15,999 nucleotides of DNA from Candidatus Dadabacteria bacterium UBA2774 (GCA_002352485.1 DEIM01000185.1:673-16671); one strand, 5' to 3'. Shown: positions 5,855 through 13,855, counted from the first letter of the stretch. The notes: generated by a model from the sequence alone, not told the origin. Numbers and translations are program-made.

Positions 5855-6907
5855 ATGCATAACCGCATATTTCTTCTCATCGTAATCAATGTATTTTCAG
5901 TAATATACTTATCCAATCTTGAGGCTTTTTCCAAAACACATAAGAATAAAACTATAAGTGAAAGAATGCTGATAGTAATAACTGCCCCACCCTCAGACGA
6001 AATTTATTACCAAGACGTATACGATAAAATAATCAAATACGATATTACCTTTGCCAAAAATGTAAGAGGAAAAGACAATATAATAGTACTCGGAGATAAA
6101 AAGGCTCTATCTATTTTAGAAAAAGAGCTTCCTAAGAACATACTTTTAGAGGCGGATATGAGAGATATATGGATGAGGGATTTTAGCACTGTTAACCCCT
6201 ATCAACCGGTTCAGTTCAGGTATTCGGCTGCAACCCAGGGAGGAAAGCAGTCAGATGCGGATTGGGTACAGGAGGGGTTTAACAAGTTTGCGAAACGTCT
6301 GGGCCTGAAATACTCGGGGACAGAGTTAATACTGGACGGGGGAAACCTGGTGGACAATTACAAGGACAAAGTAATCGTGACGGACCGCTTCTTGGAGGAC
6401 AACAAATTATCAAACGAGAAAGCTGTGCAAACTCTTAAAAAGCTTTTAGGCGCTACTCAGGTTGCCGTAATTCCCTCAGATGACAGCGAAGGCTTGGCGC
6501 ACGCAGACGGGATGGCAATGTTCATTGACACTGATACTATTGTTTTAAACAAGTATGAGGAACCGTTTAGAAATAATGTCATAACTGAAATAAAAAAAGC
6601 TTTTCCCGGCATCAAAATTATAGAAATTGAAACAAAATTCGATGACTCAGTCTGGGACGGAAGATTCAGCTCGGCGTGTGGTATTTATACGAATGCTATA
6701 GTAACTGAGCACTACATTTATTTGCCACAGTTTGGAAACGAGTTGGACAAAAAAGCGATAATAACCATTCAGGATAATACGACTAAAGAAGTCGTACCGA
6801 TTGATGCAGGTAAAGTCTGTTTTATGGGCGGGAGCGTCAGGTGTTTAGGGTGGCAAGTGACTGGAGAAAATGCGAGTAAGTTGCTCGATGCGGCGCGCGC
6901 AAAATAA
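5855..6907 (+). CDS. Exported agmatine/peptidylarginine deiminase family protein
   Basis: 350 aa of the guanidino-group-modifying superfamily (agmatine deiminase / PAD_porph). These enzymes hydrolyse the guanidino group of agmatine or arginine to a ureido group plus ammonia. The family landmarks are in order: DMRDIWMRDFSTVN (101-114), LDGGNLV (about 160), AHADGMAMF with catalytic His216 and Asp218, and the C-terminal GGSVRCLGWQ with nucleophile Cys330. An uncleaved-looking hydrophobic N-terminus (IFLLIVINVFSVIYL, 5-19) predicts export or membrane anchoring, as in Porphyromonas-type PADs, unlike cytosolic agmatine deiminase. The start at 5855 is supported by this signal. A later ATG (5966) with AAGTGAAAG before it would remove it. 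No agmatine or putrescine genes are adjacent, so the substrate is unresolved. Confidence 0.82.
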   Translation: MHNRIFLLIVINVFSVIYLSNLEAFSKTHKNKTISERMLIVITAPPSDEIYYQDVYDKIIKYDITFAKNVRGKDNIIVLGDKKALSILEKELPKNILLEADMRDIWMRDFSTVNPYQPVQFRYSAATQGGKQSDADWVQEGFNKFAKRLGLKYSGTELILDGGNLVDNYKDKVIVTDRFLEDNKLSNEKAVQTLKKLLGATQVAVIPSDDSEGLAHADGMAMFIDTDTIVLNKYEEPFRNNVITEIKKAFPGIKIIEIETKFDDSVWDGRFSSACGIYTNAIVTEHYIYLPQFGNELDKKAIITIQDNTTKEVVPIDAGKVCFMGGSVRCLGWQVTGENASKLLDAARAK

Positions 6908-7099
6908 TCTCATTATACAGTTTCCCAATTTACTAAGACCTCATTAACTTAAATTTTTCTACTCCAAATTACCAACCGGCATTATACTTAAATACAGAAT
7001 CCAAATCAGTATAAAAGATATCTATAGGATAGAATGCGCTGAAAACGGGTCTTTATCGTGAATAACATTAACCATGCATTAAAGAATATCGGTAGCAAT

Positions 7100-7642
7100 A
7101 TGCTAAAAACATTTACGTATCTTTCGCTATTGCTGGCTTTAACAACGTGGGCGGCATTTGCGGCCGAGACCGTATCTCTGGGCGCGAAAGCAGACGCCTT
7201 GCAATACCGCTGCGAGATAGTGAGCATTTATACACAGCTACATGAAATAAGCTTTGAATACGGGGAAATACTTATAAACGAAGATGAGGAAGTAATATAC
7301 CACGCAAGTAAGGTAGCCGAGGAAGCGTTTGAGGAAGTAAGTAAAGAGCTTGAAACCATGTATGTCCCTGGGTCAATGAACGAGCCGCATCAAATGTTAA
7401 TTAAGTCTGTGAACACATACACCGAGAGCGCACGAAACATAGAGAAGGCGCTTGGTATATACATAGGCTTATATGAAGGTGAAGAGAGTGAACCGCTTGA
7501 GCTTGTAGATAAAAGTGAAAAACTTGTGGTTCAGGCTAATAAATATCTTTCCACAAGCCTGGGTATGCATGAAGAGCTGCTTGCGCTAGATGACGAAGTA
7601 TCCAAGAGCTGTAAAAAATATGTCGCCGGTATTGCATACTGA
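7100..7642 (+). CDS. Secreted helical protein of unknown function
   Basis: 180 aa from this ATG. The frame also opens at a GTG at 7058 (194 aa). Neither start has a good Shine-Dalgarno; I prefer 7100 because it gives a compact signal peptide, MLKTFTYLSLLLALTTWAAF, with cleavage near AFAAET. The mature part is acidic and strongly helical in pattern (EVIYHASKVAEEAFEEVSKELETM), resembling a periplasmic helical bundle. It has just two cysteines, near its N-terminus (Cys38) and C-terminus (Cys171), well placed for a disulphide closing the bundle. A -10-like TAGAAT lies at 7030-7035. No family is recognised. It converges on tRNA-Ala. Confidence 0.6.
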   Translation: MLKTFTYLSLLLALTTWAAFAAETVSLGAKADALQYRCEIVSIYTQLHEISFEYGEILINEDEEVIYHASKVAEEAFEEVSKELETMYVPGSMNEPHQMLIKSVNTYTESARNIEKALGIYIGLYEGEESEPLELVDKSEKLVVQANKYLSTSLGMHEELLALDDEVSKSCKKYVAGIAY

Positions 7643-7735
7643 GATATTACTTCCAGGTTTCAAATAATTAAACCCATTATCATTTACTGCCTTAATAGTC
7701 CCTATGGAATAGTGTGAGTCAAGTTTAGTGAAGGC

Positions 7736-7812
7736 TGGTGGAGATGAGGGGAATCGAACCCCCGACCTCAGCGTTGCGAACGCTGCGCTCTCCCAGGCTG
7801 AGCTACATCCCC
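7736..7812 (-). tRNA. tRNA-Ala(CGC) with encoded CCA
   Basis: On the minus strand the acceptor GGGGATG (7812-7806) pairs with CATCTCC followed by A and an encoded CCA (7738-7736). The D arm is GCTC...GAGC. The anticodon arm is CAGCG-TTCGCAA-CGCTG with anticodon CGC (7778-7776). The T arm is GGGGG-TTCGATT-CCCCT. GCG-reading tRNA-Ala is a minor isoacceptor. A dyad lies shortly upstream at 7834-7847. No integrase or repeated 3' end suggests use as an attachment site. Confidence 0.95.
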
Positions 7813-7833
7813 ACTGAGTAAGAATTAAGAAAC

Positions 7834-7847
7834 CAGGACGGGTCCTG
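7834..7847. repeat. 14-bp perfect dyad upstream of tRNA-Ala
   Basis: CAGGAC-GG-GTCCTG lies between the end of the AAA ATPase gene (7917) and the 5' end of tRNA-Ala (7812), both on the minus strand. It could be a weak terminator stem for the AAA transcript (a short T-rich stretch follows on that strand) or a protein site near the tRNA promoter. The remaining bases of this gap are AT-rich with no gene. Confidence 0.35.
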
Positions 7848-7916
7848 CATGATTAAAATAATACCTGCTCTTCAGAATTTAAAAACGGATTATTACCATA
7901 GATTAGAAAAAAACAT

Positions 7917-9404
7917 TTATCTCGAAGCCTTGACGGCTCTGTTGGACGCCCATCGTTCGAGGGAGGAGATTTCCTCTCGCATAGTGGTGGAAAGAGGAAC
8001 AATTGACGATGAGGCTATAATAAGCTCTCTGTCGTTTAGCTCTCTTTTATTTGAGAACGATTCAAAGAGCGCCGATACGACGGCCTGCTCGATTTCGGCT
8101 CCGCTCTGCCCCTCTGTATTCTTGGCGAGCGAATCTAGATCATAGTGCTCAGGGTCTTTACCGCGGCTCTCTAGGTGTATCCTGAAAATTTCCCTTCGCT
8201 CCTTCCTATTTGGTAGAGTGACGAAGAAAATCTCATCGAACCTACCTTTCCTAAGTACTTCAGGTGGAAGGAGGTCAATTTGGTTCGCGGTGGCGGTGAT
8301 AAAAACGGGATATTTCTTTTCCTGCATCCAGGTGAGGAAGTATCCGAATATCCGAGAGGTAGGGCTGTCTCCGGATTTTTCGCCGCTCCTTGTGATACCG
8401 GCCTCCATCTCATCAATCCATAGTACGCAAGGCGCTGTTGCCTCAACTGTTTTTATCGCTCTTCTAAACGCCTCTTCAGGACTTCCAAACGCTTCGCTGT
8501 ATACCTGGTTTAAATCGAGCCTTAAAAGCGGAAGGCTCCACGCCGTGGCAATCGCCTTTGCACAGAGGCTCTTACCGCAGCCGCTGATGCCCATCAGCAA
8601 TAGACCTTTGGGAGTGTCGAGACCGTACTCCTGAGCCTCTTTTGAAAATGCCATACGTCTTGTGTAAAGCCACTCTTTTAAGTTCTCAAGCCCGCCGACA
8701 TCGTCAATATCTACACGGCTTCTTACAAAATCGAGCGTCCCCGTTTTTCTGACGAGCTGTGCTTTTTCCTCAAGGAGAGCGTCAATAGTACCCTCATCCA
8801 TGCTCTCTTTCCCTACGAGCACTCTACGGAGAGCAAGCTCCATTTCAAGCGCCCCTAGACCTAATAGAGCGTTTATGCAGGCTTCGCGCATGTTGGGCTT
8901 AAGCGACTCTTGGATACTCTCGGACGTTGAGGATTTAATAACGAAGTCAAAAATCTTCTCTGTTTCGGAGCGGTCGGGCAGGTCTATGTCAATTACCGAT
9001 ATCTCCTTTTCAAGATCATCCGATAGTGATGCGGTATTAGAGATTAAAAATAGTGTTTTGGAGCTTTTTCTTAGATTTTGATAGAGATCCTTCAGTTTTC
9101 TTATGAGCCTTGGCTCGCTTAAATAATAATGAACGTCCTTAAATATATAAAATCCGGGGCCCGTATCTTCCTCTACCTTACTTAAAGCTTCAACAACAAG
9201 GTCTTCGCCGTTAAAGCTGCTGCTGCTTCCGTTATTGGCGCCCTCGGTACAGGACCACACGTAAAATTTACAGTTATCCCCGTGGACTTTAACTCCGATT
9301 GACTTAATGCTATTTTGTACCCGCTCCTCTTCCCAAGAAACGAGGTTCAGTATCGGGTATCCGGCTCTGACGAATTGTTCTATTTGTTCTGTGGGAAACG
9401 GCAT
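7917..9404 (-). CDS. Ycf46-like AAA ATPase
   Basis: 495-aa protein with an N-terminal region of about 240 residues (a degenerate P-loop-like domain with LNLVSWEEERV near the start) and one active AAA module. Walker A is GISGCGKS (272-279), Walker B VLWIDEME with DE at 331-332, sensor-1 Asn about 374 in TATAN, and arginine-finger candidates in LRKGRFDE (385-388). This architecture matches the Ycf46 family of cyanobacteria, plastids and scattered bacteria, whose client is poorly known (links to CO2/bicarbonate use have been reported in cyanobacteria). The frame also opens at a TTG at 9446. I prefer the ATG because an extended -10 at 9457-9465 would start transcription about 5 bases before the TTG. 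It lies 97 bases downstream of leuA, probably as its own unit. Confidence 0.85.
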   Translation of the reverse strand: MPFPTEQIEQFVRAGYPILNLVSWEEERVQNSIKSIGVKVHGDNCKFYVWSCTEGANNGSSSSFNGEDLVVEALSKVEEDTGPGFYIFKDVHYYLSEPRLIRKLKDLYQNLRKSSKTLFLISNTASLSDDLEKEISVIDIDLPDRSETEKIFDFVIKSSTSESIQESLKPNMREACINALLGLGALEMELALRRVLVGKESMDEGTIDALLEEKAQLVRKTGTLDFVRSRVDIDDVGGLENLKEWLYTRRMAFSKEAQEYGLDTPKGLLLMGISGCGKSLCAKAIATAWSLPLLRLDLNQVYSEAFGSPEEAFRRAIKTVEATAPCVLWIDEMEAGITRSGEKSGDSPTSRIFGYFLTWMQEKKYPVFITATANQIDLLPPEVLRKGRFDEIFFVTLPNRKERREIFRIHLESRGKDPEHYDLDSLAKNTEGQSGAEIEQAVVSALFESFSNKRELNDRELIIASSSIVPLSTTMREEISSLERWASNRAVKASR

Positions 9405-9456
9405 ATGTCTATATGTTGCAGATATTTTGTAATCATCTAGCTGCAATCACATAGGA

Positions 9457-9465
9457 ATTATATCA
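9457..9465 (-). promoter_or_regulatory. Extended -10 promoter of the AAA ATPase gene
   Basis: On the minus strand TGATATAAT is a perfect TGnTATAAT extended -10. The -35 region is poor, as is usual for this class. The start would be near 9450, giving a leader of about 46 bases to the ATG at 9404. Confidence 0.5.
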
Positions 9466-9501
9466 TCATATGCAGTTAAGATGTTAAGTTTTTTAGAAGC
9501 C

Positions 9502-11052
9502 CTACATCATACCCCTTGAGCTCACGCGCTTGGGGTGCTCTTTGCGCCACCTGAGTTTATTTAGAGCATTTACATAAGCTTTTACGCTGGCGACGACAAT
9601 GTCGGTATCCGCGCCCTGCCCCTGAGTTATGACGCCCTCGTCCTCGACCCTTACGCTCACTTCACCCTGTGCGTCGATCCCTTCGGTAATTGAAGCAACT
9701 ATGTAGTGCTCGAGTGCCGGGTTAAGACCTGTGAGCTTTGCAACCGCTTGATAGGCAGCATCAACGGGGCCGTCGCCACTCTCAGAAATTGTAAACTCCT
9801 CACCGTCCACACGGAGCTTAACCGTTGCCACCGGGTGCATATCCGAGCCTCCGGAGTAGTTTGCCGAAACAAGCTCGTAGAAATCGGATGAGCGGACGAA
9901 TTCCTCACTTATGAGGGCTTCTATATCCTCATCGAATACGTACTTTTTCTTGTCAGCAAGGTCTTTAAACTTCTTAAACGCGTTCTTGAAGGGTTCATCT
10001 TCGAGGAAATATCCGTACTCCTCTAGCCTGGTTCTGAAGGCGTGCCGCCCGGAGTGTTTTCCGAGTACTATTTTGTTTGAAGGTATGCCCACTTCCTCAG
10101 GACTCATTATCTCATAGGTAATTCTTTCCTTAAGTACTCCGTCCTGATGGATGCCCGCTTCATGCGCAAAGGCGTTGGCCCCGACAATGGCTTTATTTGG
10201 CTGTACGTTTATGCCCGTTACCTGTGAGACGATTCTGCTGGCGGGGTAAAGCTGCTCAGTTGAGAGCCTCGTGGTGTAGGGGTTCATGTCGTTTCTGACC
10301 TTAAGCGCCATTACGATCTCTTCAAGGGAAGCGTTACCCGCCCTTTCTCCGAGCCCGTTAATGGTACACTCGACCTGTCTTGCGCCCTCTGTTATCGCGG
10401 CAAGAGAGTTTGCGACCGCAAGCCCTAAGTCGTTATGGCAATGGACGCTCAATGTGACTTTATCAATATCCTTAACTCTCTCATTCAGTGTTCTTATGAT
10501 GTGCATAAATTCCTCGGGCACCGTGTAGCCCACGGTGTCGGGGATGTTTATAGTTGAAGCACCCGCTCTGATGGCAAGCTCCACAGCCTGGCAAAGATAG
10601 TCAAGGTCGGTTCTGGTAGCGTCCTCACAGGAAAATTCTACGTTTTCCGTGTAATTTCGCGCATGCTTGACGGCCCCGCTTATGATCTCTAGCACTTCGT
10701 CTTTTGATTTTTTTAGTTTGTGCTGTAAATGTATGTCCGAGGTAGCGATAAATGTGTGAATCCTCGGCTGTTCGGCCCCTTTTACCGCTTCCCAGCCCCT
10801 GTCTATGTCGTTGTAATTGGCCCTGCAAAGACCCGCGATCTCGCACCCGCGAATGGTATCCGCAATTACCTTAACGGATTGGAAATCCCCTTCTGAGGAG
10901 ATCGGGAAACCGGCCTCGATGATATCGACCCCGAGCTTCTCGAGCTGGTGAGCTACACGTAGCTTTTCCTCTGCGGTCATACCGCAGCCGGGTGCCTGCT
11001 CTCCGTCTCTTAAAGTGGTATCAAATATCTTTACAACGTTGCTGCTGCTCAT
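9502..11052 (-). CDS. leuA: 2-isopropylmalate synthase
   Basis: Condenses acetyl-CoA with 2-ketoisovalerate in the first committed step of leucine synthesis. The 516-aa length is normal for the bacterial type. It carries the FDTTLRDGEQ motif with catalytic Arg15 and metal ligand Asp16, HCHNDLGLA with metal-binding His204 and His206, and NGLGERAGN with Asn240. A C-terminal leucine-binding regulatory domain (about 390-505, with glycine-rich loops such as GDGPVDAAY) argues for feedback inhibition and for LeuA rather than homocitrate or citramalate synthase. GGAGG stands 8 bases before the ATG. No leuBCD genes are adjacent, so the pathway is split. The transcript leader is only about 23 bases, too short for a leucine attenuator or T-box. 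Confidence 0.95.
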   Translation of the reverse strand: MSSSNVVKIFDTTLRDGEQAPGCGMTAEEKLRVAHQLEKLGVDIIEAGFPISSEGDFQSVKVIADTIRGCEIAGLCRANYNDIDRGWEAVKGAEQPRIHTFIATSDIHLQHKLKKSKDEVLEIISGAVKHARNYTENVEFSCEDATRTDLDYLCQAVELAIRAGASTINIPDTVGYTVPEEFMHIIRTLNERVKDIDKVTLSVHCHNDLGLAVANSLAAITEGARQVECTINGLGERAGNASLEEIVMALKVRNDMNPYTTRLSTEQLYPASRIVSQVTGINVQPNKAIVGANAFAHEAGIHQDGVLKERITYEIMSPEEVGIPSNKIVLGKHSGRHAFRTRLEEYGYFLEDEPFKNAFKKFKDLADKKKYVFDEDIEALISEEFVRSSDFYELVSANYSGGSDMHPVATVKLRVDGEEFTISESGDGPVDAAYQAVAKLTGLNPALEHYIVASITEGIDAQGEVSVRVEDEGVITQGQGADTDIVVASVKAYVNALNKLRWRKEHPKRVSSRGMM

Positions 11053-11081
11053 TTCTTACGCCTCCGCTTAATTAAAAAGAT

Positions 11082-11110
11082 AGTCTAAGACTTGCTTGTG
11101 GTTTTGTCAA
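11082..11110 (-). promoter_or_regulatory. leuA promoter
   Basis: Minus-strand TTGACA (11110-11105), 17 bases, TAGACT (11087-11082). The predicted start is near 11075. It separates leuA from the upstream nif3-like gene, whose stop lies at 11156. Confidence 0.65.
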
Positions 11111-11155
11111 TTATTTACGGGGTATTAGAGTGGTTTTCGGACAGAATACGCAGAA

Positions 11156-11914
11156 CTATAACCCGGTCGGCAGGTCGATGAAAACGGTTTCTAGCCTAAA
11201 CCTCTTTTCTAGCACTTTAGATAGCGCTTTGAGGCCCACGGTCTCGGTTGCGTGGTGGCCGGCGAAAATGACGTTCATGTCCGAGTCTTTGGCTGTGTAG
11301 TAAATTTCAACAGCGTCCCCTGTGAGGAATAGATCGACTCCGGCTCGAAGCGCCTCATAAAACCCTCCGTAACCGCCGCCGCCGCTGCAAACTGCGATAG
11401 TTTTTATCTTTTCTTTACCGAATGGAAGCACAATACAGCGGGTATTTAGCTCGGAGTTTAGCAAATTCTCGATCTTGCTCAAACTGACGCCGCGCTTCCA
11501 TACGCCTGTCCAGCCTATGTTTTTACCCTTGTGCAAGAGAAACCCGTCTTTGATCTGAGCGCCCAGGAGCTTAATAAGCTCGGAGTTATTACCGACCTCC
11601 CTGTGACGGTCAAGCGGCAGGTGACAGGCGTATAGCGACAGACCGCTTTTGTAGAGGCAATCTATCCTCTCTTTTGTCCAGCCCCTGATTGACGGGTCAT
11701 GAGTGCTCCAGAAGTGCCCGTGATGTACGATTAACATATCGGCATTCTCTTTAGCGGCAATCTTAAACGATTCGACGCTCGCATCGACTGCGAAAGCTAT
11801 CTTCTTTACCTCCGGAGTGCCTTCGAACTGAAGACCGTTCCAGCAAGTGTCGTCGATGTCATCGATATCGAGAAATTTATCCAGAAATTCCGTAACTTGG
11901 TTTAATTTAGGCAT
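11156..11914 (-). CDS. NIF3-family dinuclear metal protein
   Basis: 252-aa member of the NIF3/YbgI (DUF34) family, which forms a hexameric ring with a dinuclear metal site. A GTP cyclohydrolase I-like or metal-handling role has been proposed for some members, but the general function is unsettled. Metal-site residues are visible in order: HHGHFW (His64, His65), YACHLPLD (Asp102), and GHHATE (His220, Glu224). SGGGGYGGF and LTGD form the family core between the last two sites. It is the short form, without the inserted PII-like domain present in about 370-aa homologues. The Shine-Dalgarno is weak (GAAG). It starts 35 bases downstream of the glsB-like gene with no promoter or terminator between, so an operon is likely. 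Confidence 0.88.
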   Translation of the reverse strand: MPKLNQVTEFLDKFLDIDDIDDTCWNGLQFEGTPEVKKIAFAVDASVESFKIAAKENADMLIVHHGHFWSTHDPSIRGWTKERIDCLYKSGLSLYACHLPLDRHREVGNNSELIKLLGAQIKDGFLLHKGKNIGWTGVWKRGVSLSKIENLLNSELNTRCIVLPFGKEKIKTIAVCSGGGGYGGFYEALRAGVDLFLTGDAVEIYYTAKDSDMNVIFAGHHATETVGLKALSKVLEKRFRLETVFIDLPTGL

Positions 11915-11949
11915 TATTCTTCAAGACGGGTCATATTCAACTGAAACGA

Positions 11950-12207
11950 TTAAGACTTGCCTTTCACCATCCTATAGACTATAAGAAGAAGTATTGAGCC
12001 GGCAACGGCGAAAATGAAGCTTTTGAGGTTAAAACCAGGGCTCACTGCTCCAAATCCGGTCATGTTGGCTATCAAGCCGCCGATAAAGGCGCCTACCACA
12101 CCAATCACTATAGTACCGATAAAGCCCCCAGGGTCTTTTCCGGGCATTAAAAACTTGGCAACTGCGCCTGCGACCAGTCCGAATATAATCCAGGAAATAA
12201 TTTCCAT
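11950..12207 (-). CDS. GlsB/YeaQ/YmgE family membrane protein
   Basis: 85-aa hydrophobic protein of the transglycosylase-associated family: ISWIIFGLVAGAVAKFLMPG at the N-terminus, then a GGFIGTIVIGVVGAFIGG glycine-rich helix, then a final helix ending in YRMVKGKS. It should span the inner membrane about three times. Members are small, usually stress- or stationary-phase-induced, with no enzymatic role established. An excellent AAAGGAGG precedes the ATG. A palindrome lies in its leader and the nif3-like gene follows closely. Confidence 0.9.
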   Translation of the reverse strand: MEIISWIIFGLVAGAVAKFLMPGKDPGGFIGTIVIGVVGAFIGGLIANMTGFGAVSPGFNLKSFIFAVAGSILLLIVYRMVKGKS

Positions 12208-12237
12208 AATATCATCCTCCTTTGATTATGTATAAAT

Positions 12238-12250
12238 GAGCAGTCTGCTC
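12238..12250. promoter_or_regulatory. Palindromic operator candidate in the glsB leader
   Basis: GAGCAG-T-CTGCTC is a perfect 13-bp palindrome. On the minus strand it falls about 7 to 20 bases past the predicted start (near 12257) and about 30 bases before the start codon, a classic place for a repressor. It is not a LexA or Fur box I recognise. Confidence 0.4.
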
Positions 12251-12263
12251 GTTTACTGTTGAG

Positions 12264-12292
12264 ATATTACTATTTTTTAGGAAAAAGTTCAA
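12264..12292 (-). promoter_or_regulatory. Promoter of the glsB-nif3 unit
   Basis: Minus-strand TTGAAC (12292-12287), 17-base spacer, TAATAT (12269-12264). It gives a leader of about 50 bases to the strong Shine-Dalgarno of the glsB-like gene. Confidence 0.5.
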
Positions 12293-12373
12293 AAACATGC
12301 CCCGGTGGACAACAGTAAGACCTTGGAGTAATTTAAAATACTCTTAAGTAACCAAATCTCTCGGAGAACTTGT

Positions 12374-13279
12374 ATGCAAAGTCTGGATAAGCTTAATAAG
12401 GAATTTTCCATAAACGGTCACCTGGAATTCAAAGAAGGAGCGGGGGGGCTTATAGTTGCAGAGGTCAATAACGAAAGCGCATCGGCTGAGATATTTTTAC
12501 ACGGCGCTCAAATAACTTCCTTTAAACCACAAGGGCAGGAGGAAGTCATATATCTTAGCCCGCACAGCCGTTTTAAGCCCGGTGTTGCGATAAGGGGAGG
12601 GATACCAATAAGCTGGCCGTGGTTTGCTGATAATCCTACGGATAAGTCAAAGCCCGCTCACGGCTTTGCGAGGACTTCAAAGTGGCACGTAAGAGAGACA
12701 AAGAAGCCCTCGGACAGTGAAACCGAGATCAGGCTCGGACTGACGAACAGTAACGATACCCTAAAGCTCTTTGAACACAGATTCTATCTGAAAGTTATAT
12801 TTACTATTGGAAGTCAGTTGAATATCGAGCTCAGGACGATTAATATAGGAAGCTCTGAATTTACTATATCAAGCGCGTTTCACAGCTACTATAAAGTGCA
12901 TGATATTTCAGATGTCTCAATACAGGGTCTTGAGGACACTGCCTACATTGATAAAGTAGATGACTTTGCAACGAAGAAGCAAGAAGGGGCACTTAAGATT
13001 ATGAGTGAAACTGACAGGATATATCTAAATACCCAAAGTGACTGCGTGATAGAAGACCCGGGTCTCAAGAGGTCTTTGCATATAAAAAAATCGGGCAGCA
13101 GCTCAACCGTAGTCTGGAACCCCTGGGAGGAAAAGGCACACGACATGAAAGACTTGGGCGCAGAGGAATACAAAAACTTCGTATGTATTGAAACTGCAAA
13201 TGTCGATGAAAATACGGTTACAATCCAGCCCGGGGAAGAGCACAAGGTGCGAATGAACGTCAGAGTTGAATCTATGTAG
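12374..13279 (+). CDS. D-hexose-6-phosphate mutarotase (YeaD-like)
   Basis: 301-aa aldose-1-epimerase-superfamily protein that interconverts alpha and beta anomers of glucose-6-phosphate and similar sugars in the cytosol. Characteristic stretches are the N-terminal HGAQITSF, RGGIPISWPWF, HGFAR with His96, AFHSYYKV with catalytic-acid His170, a VWNPWEEKA loop, and CIETAN with general base Glu273. All three catalytic residues are present. CGGAGAA lies 8 bases before the ATG. No sugar pathway genes are adjacent. The 12208-12373 gap mostly serves the divergent glsB promoter, and a promoter for this gene is not clear. Confidence 0.9.
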   Translation: MQSLDKLNKEFSINGHLEFKEGAGGLIVAEVNNESASAEIFLHGAQITSFKPQGQEEVIYLSPHSRFKPGVAIRGGIPISWPWFADNPTDKSKPAHGFARTSKWHVRETKKPSDSETEIRLGLTNSNDTLKLFEHRFYLKVIFTIGSQLNIELRTINIGSSEFTISSAFHSYYKVHDISDVSIQGLEDTAYIDKVDDFATKKQEGALKIMSETDRIYLNTQSDCVIEDPGLKRSLHIKKSGSSSTVVWNPWEEKAHDMKDLGAEEYKNFVCIETANVDENTVTIQPGEEHKVRMNVRVESM

Positions 13280-13318
13280 GGTCTAATGTGAATATGGTCT
13301 GATTTAATTAAATTTAAC

Positions 13319-13346
13319 TTGATTACCTGGAAAATATGCTTAAGAT
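13319..13346 (+). promoter_or_regulatory. Promoter of the TRASH-like gene
   Basis: TTGATT (13319-13324), 16-base spacer, TAAGAT (13341-13346). A start near 13353 lies just before AAGGAGG (13359-13365), so the leader would be short and the ribosome site close to the 5' end. Confidence 0.4.
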
Positions 13347-13374
13347 TTAGATATTAACAAGGAGGCAATAGCTG

Positions 13375-13758
13375 ATGCAAAAATCCAATACACTAAAACT
13401 TTTCGTACTTAGTTTCTTAGCTTTAGCATTGTTTATGACTGGAAGCTCGATAGCAGATGAAACCTCAGAGAGCTCCCTTAAAGAAGTTGAGGGTAAAAAC
13501 GTCTGCATGATCACGGACCAGCTGTTTGTTAAAGACCAAATACCTGTGGAGCTTGAAGGTAAAACATACTACGGCTGCTGTGAGATGTGCGAAGCAAAAC
13601 TAAAGAACAACCCCGAAAGCCGACTAGGCATCGATCCTGTGAGTGGGGGCAAAGTAGATAAATCACAGGCTGTTATTGGCGCGGCGCCTGACGGAAGCGT
13701 CTACTATTTTGAGAGCGAAGAGAACCTCGAAAAGTACAATGTATCGGCTAAGAATTAG
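13375..13758 (+). CDS. Secreted TRASH/YHS-like metal-binding protein
   Basis: 127 aa with a signal peptide (LKLFVLSFLALALFMTGSSIA, cleavage near 27). The mature domain has cysteines in the order C44, then C68-C69-x-x-C72 in YYGCCEMC. IDPVSGGKVDK follows, then a C-terminal VYYFESEENLEKY. This spacing and the YYFxSEENL ending fit small TRASH/YHS-type domains that bind soft metals such as copper or mercury and often sit near efflux genes. No efflux gene is adjacent here. AAGGAGG 9 bases before the ATG fixes the start. A decayed second copy of its last 19 codons lies 1.3 kb downstream. Metal binding is inferred from cysteine pattern, and the exact family name is uncertain. Confidence 0.75.
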   Translation: MQKSNTLKLFVLSFLALALFMTGSSIADETSESSLKEVEGKNVCMITDQLFVKDQIPVELEGKTYYGCCEMCEAKLKNNPESRLGIDPVSGGKVDKSQAVIGAAPDGSVYYFESEENLEKYNVSAKN

Positions 13759-13855
13759 CTTCCACGTGGTATTACCTTGTTGAGATTTAGAATATAGATT
13801 CAAGAAATTTACTCACCTATTGTAAATACTCGATCTAATTGTAGGTATAGTGTTT

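Noticed and set aside
7849..8634. Plus-strand open frames over the AAA ATPase gene (7849-8145 and 8218-8634)
   Set aside because: They are antisense to an ATPase whose motifs are all intact on the minus strand. Their peptides are Ser/Leu-rich with no domain and no Shine-Dalgarno.
11053..11110. Leucine attenuator or T-box before leuA
   Set aside because: The predicted leader is only about 23 bases, with no leader peptide, no specifier loop and no terminator hairpin.
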